Part shown: piece by piece, positions 17,531 to 25,457 of the stretch | How positions within the stretch are numbered: position 1 is the stretch's first letter | Layout: each line of letters starts with the position of its first letter | NCBI RefSeq assembly: GCF_001557535.2 | Contig: NZ_CP014306.1 | Span: 1,116,001-1,180,000 of the forward strand | Reading direction: 5' to 3' | DNA length: 64,000 nt | Source of the DNA: Burkholderia sp. PAMC 26561 | GTDB taxonomy: Bacteria > Pseudomonadota > Gammaproteobacteria > Burkholderiales > Burkholderiaceae | Notes under the pieces: generated by a model | What the model saw: the letters and a program-made list of their open reading frames with translations, nothing else | Databases searched by the model: none | What the model was told of the DNA's origin: nothing | Position numbers and translations under genes: made by a program

Positions 17531-18767
17531 TCACCCCGCCGCCAACGCCCCCCTCGAAAACCGGCTAAAAGCCGCATAACACGCGCAAGCGACCAAAATA
17601 GAATCAACCGAAGGAATACTCGTGAACGTAAACACGTCCTTCACAGTCAAAAACCCGACCATCGATCCGATGATCCACGCAACAAACGTCATCACCTTGA
17701 TCTGCGGTTCGGCCACAAGCACCTTCTCGTCATACCCATTGCGCCGATAAAGCAAAAAATCCGCGATATAAATCCCCGCCACCGGCGGCGTCGCAATTCC
17801 AAGAAACAGCAGAAACGGGATGAACCATCCCATGATATCCATGCTCCCCACGATCACCGCAAGAACGCCCAGCGCAACGGTGATCTGCCGCTTGGGAAAC
17901 CGCGTGAACAAGGTCGATACAACCAGCGTCCCCTGAAACATATTCCCTGCATTGCCCGTTACAGTAGCAAAAATCAGCAGCAATGCAGCCGGAAGGACGG
18001 CCCCGAACACGGCCATCGACCCGAGCAACGAACTCTGCCCTGTCATTTCCGCTCGGCGTCGCGCCCGCCCAGTACAACAGCGGATACGCAATCAGAAATG
18101 TCATCCCCGCACCAATAATCGCGTGCTTGCGGTCATGCACGAAGCTGCCGAAGTCCGGCAACGTGGCGACCAGCACGATGATCGTGCCAACAACCGTCGA
18201 TACGGCCACGCCCGTATTCATCTCCGCAAGCCGCACGGGAACCTCGGCCGATCCATGCGCCGCGACGTAAAGACAATACGCAAGCATCAACGCAATGACG
18301 GGTACCGCGAACTGCGCGACCTTGCCCAGTAACTCGAAGCCAAACGCGGTCGCGGCGACGAAAATCACGCATCCGATGGCAACCAGAATCGGCACCGGAA
18401 GGTTGATCCCGTGTTGCGCCAGGAGGTCATGCACGGAATGCCCGAACATGTTGGCCGTGACGGCAATCCACCCGAACAGGCTGACGGCAAGAAGAATGTT
18501 GATCGCAATCGCGCCTTTCTCGCCGAACGGGTACTTCACGATTCCATACGTCGGCATGCGCGCTTTCTCACCCACGCAAATGGTGATGATCGACAGGATG
18601 GTCAAGATGATGCTGCCGAGCACCACGACCTTGATCAACGCCGAGCTGGACAACTGACTCCCCAGACTCGACGATGAAAGCAGAACCGGCGTCACCGCAA
18701 TGCCCAGCAAAATCATGGCAATGCGATGTCCGGGCGCGGTATTCGAACGTTCGCTAGTTTCACGCAT
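17531..18767 (-). pseudogene. NCS1-family permease (cytosine/purine/allantoin type), frameshifted
   Basis: Read as one protein it has about 410 residues and twelve likely membrane segments, and resembles CodB-type NCS1 transporters. The first part ends ...LIAYPLLYWAGATPS (about residue 240). The rest continues in another frame from AEMTGQSSLLGSMAVFGAVL, so a two-base loss (or one-base gain) lies near 18050-18053. The start at 18767 has AAGGA in front. It is the last gene of the all-type operon and probably imports its substrate. Both halves are otherwise well preserved, so the shift is recent or a sequencing error. Confidence 0.8.
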
Positions 18768-18795
18768 ACAAATAGTCCTTGAAAGTCTCGTTCGC

Positions 18796-19194
18796 TCACG
18801 CGGAATAGAAATGGCCGGTGTAGGCGCGCCAGCTTCCGTGCGACGTGATTTCCTTCTGGTTTTCAACAAGCCACGGTTCGGCAAGAACGCCGAGTACTTG
18901 AGTGCCGTCACGCAATGTGACCTTGCCAATCGCCAATCCCGACGGCTCGCTCAGCAACAGACCGGCGAACGAAACCAGCGGCAACGCCCAGATCTCGAGC
19001 GCGACAGACGTGCCGCCAGCCGCGACGCGGATCATTCCCGGATGACGATCGCCGATACTCCATAGCCGGTAGTGCGCATCGGTATGGTCCTCGCGAAGGA
19101 AGACGCCCTGCGCGGCGATCATGTTCTTGTTCAATTCCAGTCCGCGCATCAGCGTGCCGTTGACGGCAAGCAGGGTGGTTTCCATAATCGACAT
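18796..19194 (-). CDS. Free-standing allophanate hydrolase C-terminal domain-like protein
   Basis: The protein has 132 residues. It resembles the C-terminal domain of allophanate hydrolase (AtzF): an NGTLMRGLELNKNMIAAQG start, YRLWSIGDRHPGMIRVA in the middle, and LEIWALPLVSFAGLLLSEPSGLAIGKVTLRDG toward the end. In AtzF this domain acts after the amidase part in breakdown of the allophanate-derived product. Here it stands alone, with no amidase domain nearby. It lies between carbamate kinase and the permease, in the same operon. A start at 19185 is also possible. The exact reaction is unknown. Confidence 0.7.
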   Translation of the reverse strand: MSIMETTLLAVNGTLMRGLELNKNMIAAQGVFLREDHTDAHYRLWSIGDRHPGMIRVAAGGTSVALEIWALPLVSFAGLLLSEPSGLAIGKVTLRDGTQVLGVLAEPWLVENQKEITSHGSWRAYTGHFYSA

Positions 19195-19255
19195 GCCTTT
19201 ATCGTTCGTTAATAAATCTGGATTGCTAAATAATCAGTACGTAAGTTACGAAAAC

Positions 19256-20215
19256 CTATTGCGTGATCCATGTACCGGTTTTCTGGTCGAGCGCGCGACG
19301 AATCGCTTCAGGGCTCGTAATCAGGCCCTTGCCGTTTCCGCCGTTCGCGCGGCTATGCGTCACGAACCGCATGATTGCTTCGATCTTCGGCAACATGCTG
19401 CCCGCGCCGAATTGATCCTGCGCGATCAGGATCTTCGCTTCGGCAAGGCTCAACGTATCGAGCCAGCGCTGTTCCGGTTTGCCGAAGTTGATCGCGACCT
19501 GTTCAACGCCCGTGGGAATCAACAGCAAGTCGGCGCCGAGTTGCTCGGCGAGCAGCGCGGAAGCCAGGTCTTTATCAATAACCGCTTCCACGCCCGAGAT
19601 CTGCTGCCTGTCATCCACCACGACGGGTATGCCGCCGCCACCGCACGCAATCACAATGCAACCCTGCGCCAGCAACGAGGCAATCACCTCGCGCTCCATG
19701 ATTTCGAGCGGCTGCGGCGAAGCGACAGTTCTGCGCCAGCCGCGCCCCGCGTCCTCCATCAGCGTCCACCCGAGTTCCTGCTGGCGCCTGCGCGCGGTGT
19801 TTTCATCGAAAAAAGCGCCGATGGGTTTGGCCGGATTACGGAACGCCGGATCGTCGCGGCTCACGCGCGTTTGCGTCACAACAGTGACCACGCGACGATC
19901 GATTCCGCGTCGTCGCAACTCATTGCTCAACGCCTTCTGGAACATATAGCCGATAGCGCCCTGCGTGTCGCCGACCGCATAGTCGAGCGGAACGGGACGA
20001 ACTTCGTCGGCGGCAAGTTCCGAGCGCCGCAAGATGAAGCCGACCTGCGGCCCGTTGCCGTGGGTGAGCACCAGGTCCCAGCCTGCCTCGATCATTTCGG
20101 CGATGTGTCCCGCGCTCTCGATCACAGCTTCATATTGATCAGGAATACTATTGTGTTCATCGTCGCGGATCAGCGCATTCCCGCCAACCGCGACGATCGC
20201 CAGAGGCTTCGTCAT
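19256..20215 (-). CDS. Carbamate kinase (AllK/ArcC type)
   Basis: The protein has 319 residues, the usual carbamate kinase length. Visible motifs are VAVGGNAL near the start, THGNGPQVG (about 51-59), GRGWRRTVASP, ACGGGGIPV, VIDKDLASALLA and FGAGSMLPKIEA. The enzyme makes ATP and carbamate from carbamoyl phosphate and ADP. No arginine deiminase genes are near, so carbamoyl phosphate probably comes from the AllF/G/H proteins encoded just upstream, as in the E. coli allantoin pathway. The gap to allG is 18 bases. Confidence 0.93.
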   Translation of the reverse strand: MTKPLAIVAVGGNALIRDDEHNSIPDQYEAVIESAGHIAEMIEAGWDLVLTHGNGPQVGFILRRSELAADEVRPVPLDYAVGDTQGAIGYMFQKALSNELRRRGIDRRVVTVVTQTRVSRDDPAFRNPAKPIGAFFDENTARRRQQELGWTLMEDAGRGWRRTVASPQPLEIMEREVIASLLAQGCIVIACGGGGIPVVVDDRQQISGVEAVIDKDLASALLAEQLGADLLLIPTGVEQVAINFGKPEQRWLDTLSLAEAKILIAQDQFGAGSMLPKIEAIMRFVTHSRANGGNGKGLITSPEAIRRALDQKTGTWITQ

Positions 20216-20233
20216 GGTGTGTTCCAGTGTGGA

Positions 20234-21640
20234 TTAAACGTATTCGGCCAGCGCGCGAATGGCATCGATGAACCCCGGCATCGGCGCCGTGGTAATCCCC
20301 GCGCCGATCTGCCCGACACCCGCCTGCTTGTGCGCAATGCCTGTGTTGATGATCGGCAGGATGCCGCGATCGACGACCTTGCGTGCATCGATACCCGCGG
20401 CCGTCGGCGCGAAATTCAGCGCCGGCAGCGTGAACGCCGGATTCCCGCCGAGGGTGATCGCCTGCATCCGGCGGCTGTTATTGGTGGCATCGGCCGGTGT
20501 TCCGCCCACGAACTTGACGATAGCCGGCGACGACGCCATCGCGAATCCGCCGACACCTGCTGTCTCCGTAATGGCGCTGTCGCCGAGATCGGCCGCCGCG
20601 TCGTCCACGCCGTATCCGGGGAAGAACAGCCCTTCCACCGGATTGGCCGGCGCCTGGAACCAGCGGTCGCCGGTGCCCGACATCTGGATGCCGAAGTTCA
20701 CGCCGTTGCGCGCCATGACGGTGATCATGGAACTGAAGGGAACGTTGTGGGCGGCGTCCATCATCGCCTTGCAGGCCGCCATGGACAGGTTCAGGAAGAA
20801 GTGATCATTCCCCACGATAAACGCCGTCACGCGCTGGATCGTGTCGATGGGCAAGCCGCTGGACAGCAGCGCGGGGATCAGGCGCTTGATGAGCAACCCA
20901 GTGGCGGCGGCATTGCGGTTATGCACTTCGTCGCCCATATGCAGGGCTTGCGCCATTATCGGCTTGAGTTCGACTTCGCCGAGCACCTTCAGCGCGGCCT
21001 TCAATGCAGGCGCGAGTTCGTCCTTCATCCAGTGAAGACGGTCGAGTACTTCGCCGTTGTTCGCACCGAAGCGCAGCACCTTGCCGAGCCCTTCGTTGAA
21101 GTTGCTGAATGTGCGCCGGCCGTTCGTCTTGTTCTCGATCACCCACAGCGGCATCGACGGGCTGATGATGCCGGCCATGGGACCCACCGCCTGATAGTGA
21201 TGGCACGGCTCGAAGCGGATCGCGCCGTCCTGCGCCATTTTTTCGGCGGCTTCATGCGTCGCGGCCCATCCTTCGAACAAGATCGCGCCGATGATCGCGC
21301 CCTTGACCGGCCCGCACATGTTCGGCCAGTCGATGGGCGGCCCCGCATGCAAGATGAGCTTCTTTTGCGACATCGCGCTGATCGCGGTCGACGCGATCAT
21401 CACATCCACCAGAACGGGTTGCGCCGCGATGTATCGGTGGAACGCCTGCTCGTTTGCCTGCTCGACCAGCGGATGGCGGATCAGCGACGCAAGGGCGAGC
21501 CCCGCTTCGACATCGCCGAGTGCGGGCGGTTGCCACGTCAGGTTGATCACATCGCCGCCGGCGAGCGCGAGGTTATCGGCGAAACTGGCCAGGCCCGCGT
21601 TGACCACATGGAGTGGCTGTTGAAATAGCGTATTCATCAT
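20234..21640 (-). CDS. allG: DUF1116 protein AllG (YlbE), oxamate carbamoyltransferase-like subunit
   Basis: The protein has 468 residues from the ATG at 21640; 21637 is equally possible, and GGAACC precedes both. It has the DUF1116 pattern, for example HAGPPIDWPNMCGPVKGAIIG, NNGEVLDRLHWMKDELAPAL, MGDEVHNRNAAAT and GNDHFFLNLSMAACKAMMDA. In E. coli YlbE (AllG) works with FdrA (AllF) and YlbF (AllH) as oxamate carbamoyltransferase. All three are here, next to carbamate kinase. The start is only 7-10 bases after the allF stop. Confidence 0.87.
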   Translation of the reverse strand: MMNTLFQQPLHVVNAGLASFADNLALAGGDVINLTWQPPALGDVEAGLALASLIRHPLVEQANEQAFHRYIAAQPVLVDVMIASTAISAMSQKKLILHAGPPIDWPNMCGPVKGAIIGAILFEGWAATHEAAEKMAQDGAIRFEPCHHYQAVGPMAGIISPSMPLWVIENKTNGRRTFSNFNEGLGKVLRFGANNGEVLDRLHWMKDELAPALKAALKVLGEVELKPIMAQALHMGDEVHNRNAAATGLLIKRLIPALLSSGLPIDTIQRVTAFIVGNDHFFLNLSMAACKAMMDAAHNVPFSSMITVMARNGVNFGIQMSGTGDRWFQAPANPVEGLFFPGYGVDDAAADLGDSAITETAGVGGFAMASSPAIVKFVGGTPADATNNSRRMQAITLGGNPAFTLPALNFAPTAAGIDARKVVDRGILPIINTGIAHKQAGVGQIGAGITTAPMPGFIDAIRALAEYV

Positions 21641-21647
21641 GGTTCCG

Positions 21648-23204
21648 TTATTTTTGCGCCTGGATTTGAGCAATGTGGGATGCCCAGAGGGCAGCCTGCG
21701 CGTTGCACCCGGCGACCAGCACGCGGGCTTCGCGCAAGATGTCGACCTGGCGGCTGCGGACTTGCGGATCGGCCTGCGTGCCGCAAACGTGCGAGATCAG
21801 AACCGGCAGATCGCGGCCGGCCGCCTGAAGGCGCGCATGTTCGATGAGCGCGAGCAACTCGGTTGCGGGGTCCATCGACGCGCCGTAGCCGAGTACCAGG
21901 TCGAAGAGGACGACTGCGGTTTGCGCATCGTTCAGTTCGGCGAGGACGCGCTGGTTGCGCAGCGTCGGATCGATCATCGGGTGCGGACGGCCGCGCGTGA
22001 AATCGTCGTCGCCCATGTCGACGAGCGTGTGAGCAAAGCTGTGCCAGATATCGTCGAGCTTTTTGTTCTGTGCAACGGGCGTATTCGATGACGCCTCGAA
22101 CCCGCGTTCGCGCAACAGCAACTGGCTCTCATAGCAGAACGTGCCGCCCGCGAACACGCCGCGAACGAAGCGGCGGATGGGCGGCATGGTGCGGCTGTAT
22201 TCATCGAGACGCTTGGCGTCCGGCGCGGCCACCGCGGCAACCGATTCCGGCAGCGCGGTGCCCGCCAGCAGCGCGACGGCGTAGCCGGCCGCGTCGGCCA
22301 AAGTGTGCGCGGGCGTGATGCCGAACACGTTCATCTCGCTGGCTTTCGCCCCGAGGAAGTTCACGACAACCGGTTTGCCCGCCGCCCGTGCACGCGTCAG
22401 GATTTTCTCCGCCACCGCCGGTGCGGGCGGCTTGGAGATCAGCACGATTACCTTCGTGTCCGGGTCCTGGGCGAGCGCGTCGAGACCGTACAACATGGAG
22501 ATGCCGCCGATCGCTTCGTGAAGGTCGTGGCCGCCGGTCCCGAGCGCCTGGGAAATCCCGGCGCCCAACTGATCGATACGGCTGGTCACTTCCTGCAGCC
22601 CCGTCCCTGATGCCGCAACCACGCCGATCGCCCCGCGCCGGACCACGTTTGCAAAACCAAGCGGCATGCCGTTGATGATCGCCGTGCCGCAATCCGGTCC
22701 CATTACCAGCAGGTTTTTATCGCGGGCGAGGGTCTTGATTTCACGTTCGTGCTCAAGGCTGACGTTGTCGCTGAAAAGCATCACCGACATGCCCAGATGC
22801 AGCGCCTTGGTCGCCTCCGCCGCGGCGTAGTCGCCGGGCACCGAAATCAGCGCGAGGTTCGATGCTTTCTCCTGCTCCGCCGCCATTTCCAGGCTCACGA
22901 GCGGCGGCGGCCGGATGCCGTCGCCGCCCGATTCCTGCGGCTTCGCGGAGAGCGCTTCTTCGGCTAGCGTGAGGGCAGCGTCACAGGCTGTATCGCCGCC
23001 ACGCACGGCGATGACCAGATCATTCGGACCCGCCTTGACACCGTCGTCGAGATTCGCGTCGCGCAATTGCGCAAGGTTCGTCTCTGTTCCCATCGCGACC
23101 GATGCCTGCTCGATATCCGGCAACGCGCTGATGCGGGCCGAGATCTGCATCAGGGAGACGGAGTCCTGATACATGTTCCTGAAAACCTTCGTTCTTATGC
23201 TCAT
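21648..23204 (-). CDS. allF: FdrA family protein AllF, oxamate carbamoyltransferase-like subunit
   Basis: The protein has 518 residues from the ATG at 23204 (MSIRTKVFRNMYQDSVSLMQ). It has the succinyl-CoA synthetase alpha-like fold of FdrA: a nucleotide-binding start, then GPDCGTAIINGMPLGFANVV, GVVAASGTGLQEVTSRIDQL and GTGGHDLHEAIGGISM, and a C-terminal DLVLGYGASMDPATELL part. It is the large subunit of the FdrA-YlbE-YlbF set that splits oxalurate to oxamate and carbamoyl phosphate in E. coli. The real substrate here is not known. Confidence 0.87.
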   Translation of the reverse strand: MSIRTKVFRNMYQDSVSLMQISARISALPDIEQASVAMGTETNLAQLRDANLDDGVKAGPNDLVIAVRGGDTACDAALTLAEEALSAKPQESGGDGIRPPPLVSLEMAAEQEKASNLALISVPGDYAAAEATKALHLGMSVMLFSDNVSLEHEREIKTLARDKNLLVMGPDCGTAIINGMPLGFANVVRRGAIGVVAASGTGLQEVTSRIDQLGAGISQALGTGGHDLHEAIGGISMLYGLDALAQDPDTKVIVLISKPPAPAVAEKILTRARAAGKPVVVNFLGAKASEMNVFGITPAHTLADAAGYAVALLAGTALPESVAAVAAPDAKRLDEYSRTMPPIRRFVRGVFAGGTFCYESQLLLRERGFEASSNTPVAQNKKLDDIWHSFAHTLVDMGDDDFTRGRPHPMIDPTLRNQRVLAELNDAQTAVVLFDLVLGYGASMDPATELLALIEHARLQAAGRDLPVLISHVCGTQADPQVRSRQVDILREARVLVAGCNAQAALWASHIAQIQAQK

Positions 23205-23337
23205 TTCCAATTCCGATTCCGGTGATCGTTGCACCCGATGCTCTAAAAGCGCCCGAATGCGGGCCTGGCGAATCCGGCGTTGCATACGCCGAATGCCATC
23301 GAACTGACGAACAGTGATTCGCTGGATCCTGGTCCGA

Positions 23338-24225
23338 TCAGCGGGTTTCTTCTTGCGCTACCGTTTGAAGTGACCTGATTCCATGCAGGAAACCTCCGAG
23401 ACAATCCACGCCAGAAGACGCGCCGAACTCCATGACCTTGTTTGCGGCAGTCGCGATATCCGATACCGGTGATCCGCGAATCAAAATACTGATCAAATGG
23501 TCGATGGGTTCCGAATAATGTCCCTTGAGCCCTAGCGTCAAATAATGCCGGCTAATGCTCGTAGTCCGATGCAACATGCTTTTGATCGCCAACTTCAACA
23601 GTTTCAAATGCGCGGCGATATTTTCAATATATTGCCAAGGCCGTAATGCGGCGAGATAACCTAAAAGATAATCATCGCCATCGGGCGTAAGTCCCGTGCC
23701 GAAGCCGATCAACTCGGCCACGGCTGCGTCGAGCGCAAGCTTTTCGTCCGCGACATTCAGGCGCGGCGCGCGTCCGTCCAGTGGCCAGCCTGGCAGCAAC
23801 TGCAAATTGCTTCGCACCTCGCGCTGCCGGCAGTAAGTGATGAGCTGGCTGGCGAGCGCCGGATAGACACCGAGAAAGGCATCGAGAGAACACGCGTCCC
23901 GCTTCTTTTCCGGAGCAGGTCGCCAGCACGGCGCCCGGCTAAGATCGGCCCGCCAGCGCGCGGCGCGCAGCACGTTGCCCTCGAGCACGACGGGCTCGCG
24001 CGGACGCGACTGATGACGCCAGTCCCACCCCGGCGGCGTGACGATCCGGATAGCCGTCGGCAAGTTCTGGAAACGCGGGCTGAGCAAGGTCAGCAACTCC
24101 CCGCTCGCCGATGAAAGATTCAACGCATGCTGGAAGTGGCTGTGCACCCAGAACCGCCGCGTCTCGCGCGGACCGTGCTCGGCAAGGTAGCCGACTGAAG
24201 ACACTTCAAACGTGAGGAGCGCCAT
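23338..24225 (-). CDS. allH: DUF2877 protein AllH (YlbF), oxamate carbamoyltransferase-like subunit
   Basis: The protein has 295 residues. The DUF2877 signature GFGTGLTPDGDDYLLGYLAA is at about 177-196. The C-terminal part GVDCLGGFLHGI also fits. In E. coli the related YlbF is the third component of oxamate carbamoyltransferase. The gap to allF is 133 bases with no extra gene visible; the gap to the preceding amidohydrolase gene is 29 bases. Confidence 0.85.
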   Translation of the reverse strand: MALLTFEVSSVGYLAEHGPRETRRFWVHSHFQHALNLSSASGELLTLLSPRFQNLPTAIRIVTPPGWDWRHQSRPREPVVLEGNVLRAARWRADLSRAPCWRPAPEKKRDACSLDAFLGVYPALASQLITYCRQREVRSNLQLLPGWPLDGRAPRLNVADEKLALDAAVAELIGFGTGLTPDGDDYLLGYLAALRPWQYIENIAAHLKLLKLAIKSMLHRTTSISRHYLTLGLKGHYSEPIDHLISILIRGSPVSDIATAANKVMEFGASSGVDCLGGFLHGIRSLQTVAQEETR

Positions 24226-24254
24226 GGTCCGGTGCCTGGGAAGTCAGTTGAGGA

Positions 24255-24923
24255 TCAGCCGCGCAAACCGTCGATCACTGCCGTCGCGTCGCTCACCCAG
24301 CCAAAGATCGCGCCCTGCGCCTTGATCATTTCCAGCGCCGATTTCTGGAATTCGGGAAAATACGATCCAACGCAATCGGCCGGGATGATGCATTCGTACC
24401 CGCGATCATTGGCTTCGCGAACCGTGGTCGTCACGCAGACTTCAGTGGTGACGCCGCACACGATCAGCGTCTTGATCCCATGGTTTTGCAGGATCAATTG
24501 CAGGTCGGTTTCATAAAACGCGCCCTTGCCGGGTTTGTCGATGATGGGTTCGCCGATCGCCGGATACAGCTCCGGAATGATGTCGTGACCCGCTTCGCCG
24601 CGCACGAGGATGCGGCCCATGGGTCCGTCCGTACCAATGAATTGCTTGCCGCCGCGCGTGAGTTTGGCCGGCGGACAATCCGCCAGATCCGCACGATGCC
24701 CTTCGCGCGTGTGAATGATCAGGAGCTGAGCGTCCCGTGCGGCCTTCAACAATTTCCTGCATGGCTCGATGGCCGTGCGCACGAGCGATACGTCATTGCC
24801 CAGCGCTTCGCCGAATCCGCCCGGCTCAACAAAATCACGTTGCATGTCGATGATGACCAACGCCGTCGTTGCCGGATTGAATGGCAATGCGAATGGCTCT
24901 GCCTGAAACGATTTTTGTGGCAT
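24255..24923 (-). CDS. Isochorismatase-fold cysteine amidohydrolase, biuret hydrolase-like
   Basis: The protein has 222 residues. The catalytic triad of the family is visible: Asp26 (ALVIIDMQRD), Lys130 (IIDKPGKGAF) and Cys163 (GVTTEVCVTTT), plus the usual cis-peptide GVTT. From memory, the stretches HTREGHR-DLAD, DIIPELYP, IIDKPGKG and REANDRGYEC resemble biuret hydrolase BiuH more than nicotinamidases. It probably cuts an amide or ureide bond in the cytosol. It is the first gene of the all-type operon, with AAGGAAGA before the ATG. Ureidoacrylate-type substrates are an alternative. Confidence 0.82.
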   Translation of the reverse strand: MPQKSFQAEPFALPFNPATTALVIIDMQRDFVEPGGFGEALGNDVSLVRTAIEPCRKLLKAARDAQLLIIHTREGHRADLADCPPAKLTRGGKQFIGTDGPMGRILVRGEAGHDIIPELYPAIGEPIIDKPGKGAFYETDLQLILQNHGIKTLIVCGVTTEVCVTTTVREANDRGYECIIPADCVGSYFPEFQKSALEMIKAQGAIFGWVSDATAVIDGLRG

Positions 24924-25001
24924 TTCAATCTTCCTTGATTAATGTCAGGACGCGAAATATTCAGTTGGTTCTTGCCGGCATCGTGAATAACCTGTCGATT
25001 T

Positions 25002-25041
25002 ATTATATGGAGGTTCTTTCCATCGCACGAAAGAAATTTCG
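25002..25041 (-). promoter_or_regulatory. Candidate promoter and operator of the all-type operon
   Basis: A TATAAT lies on the minus strand at 25007-25002, about 80 bases before the amidohydrolase ATG. An inverted repeat CGAAA-GAAA-TTTCG (25028-25041) covers the -35 area. The gap 24924-25130 is clearly more A/T-rich than its surroundings. No regulator gene is encoded next to the operon. The rest of the gap up to 25293 shows no gene that I can support. Confidence 0.4.
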
Positions 25042-25293
25042 ATGCATTTATAGATTATTCATTATCCAAGAAGGTTAACTCATACGTTTCTGATTTTTAA
25101 TAAAACCATTATCACGAATGGACTCCGTGCCTATTGCGTTCGGATAAATCGGTGAGCGACATAATGGCGCGGCGCGTGAATCAGAACACACCATCGCACG
25201 CCGAAATTTTCCTGGCAGCCCGGCAAGACACGTTCATTCCTCTGATGTTTGAGCTTTGCATCCCGCACATCGCCGGGGTCCCCGCCGAACCCT

Positions 25294-25368
25294 CGAATTA
25301 CCCCGCTTTCCCGGCTCTTATCAGCCGATGGCATTGCGGCGACCCACGCAATAATTCACTCACTGGAT
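25294..25368 (+). promoter_or_regulatory. Conserved flagellar promoter element upstream of flhF
   Basis: This is the partner of 12965-13039: same four blocks, same spacing, about 71 percent identity overall. It ends 89 bases before the flhF ATG. It would give flhF-flhG-fliA the same control as flhB-flhA although the two operons are now 9 kb apart. Confidence 0.6.
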
Positions 25369-25457
25369 AACGGCACGTCGCCTGGGCGCAAGACTCAAGC
25401 AACCTAGACCGTTCAACCGCAATAAAACAGCGTGGGCGCAAGCTCAACGGGGGTCAA

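Noticed and set aside
19121..21628. 835-codon open frame on the plus strand
   Set aside because: It is antisense to carbamate kinase and allG, which both have clear motifs. Its product is Arg/His-rich, as expected of a GC-rich antisense frame.
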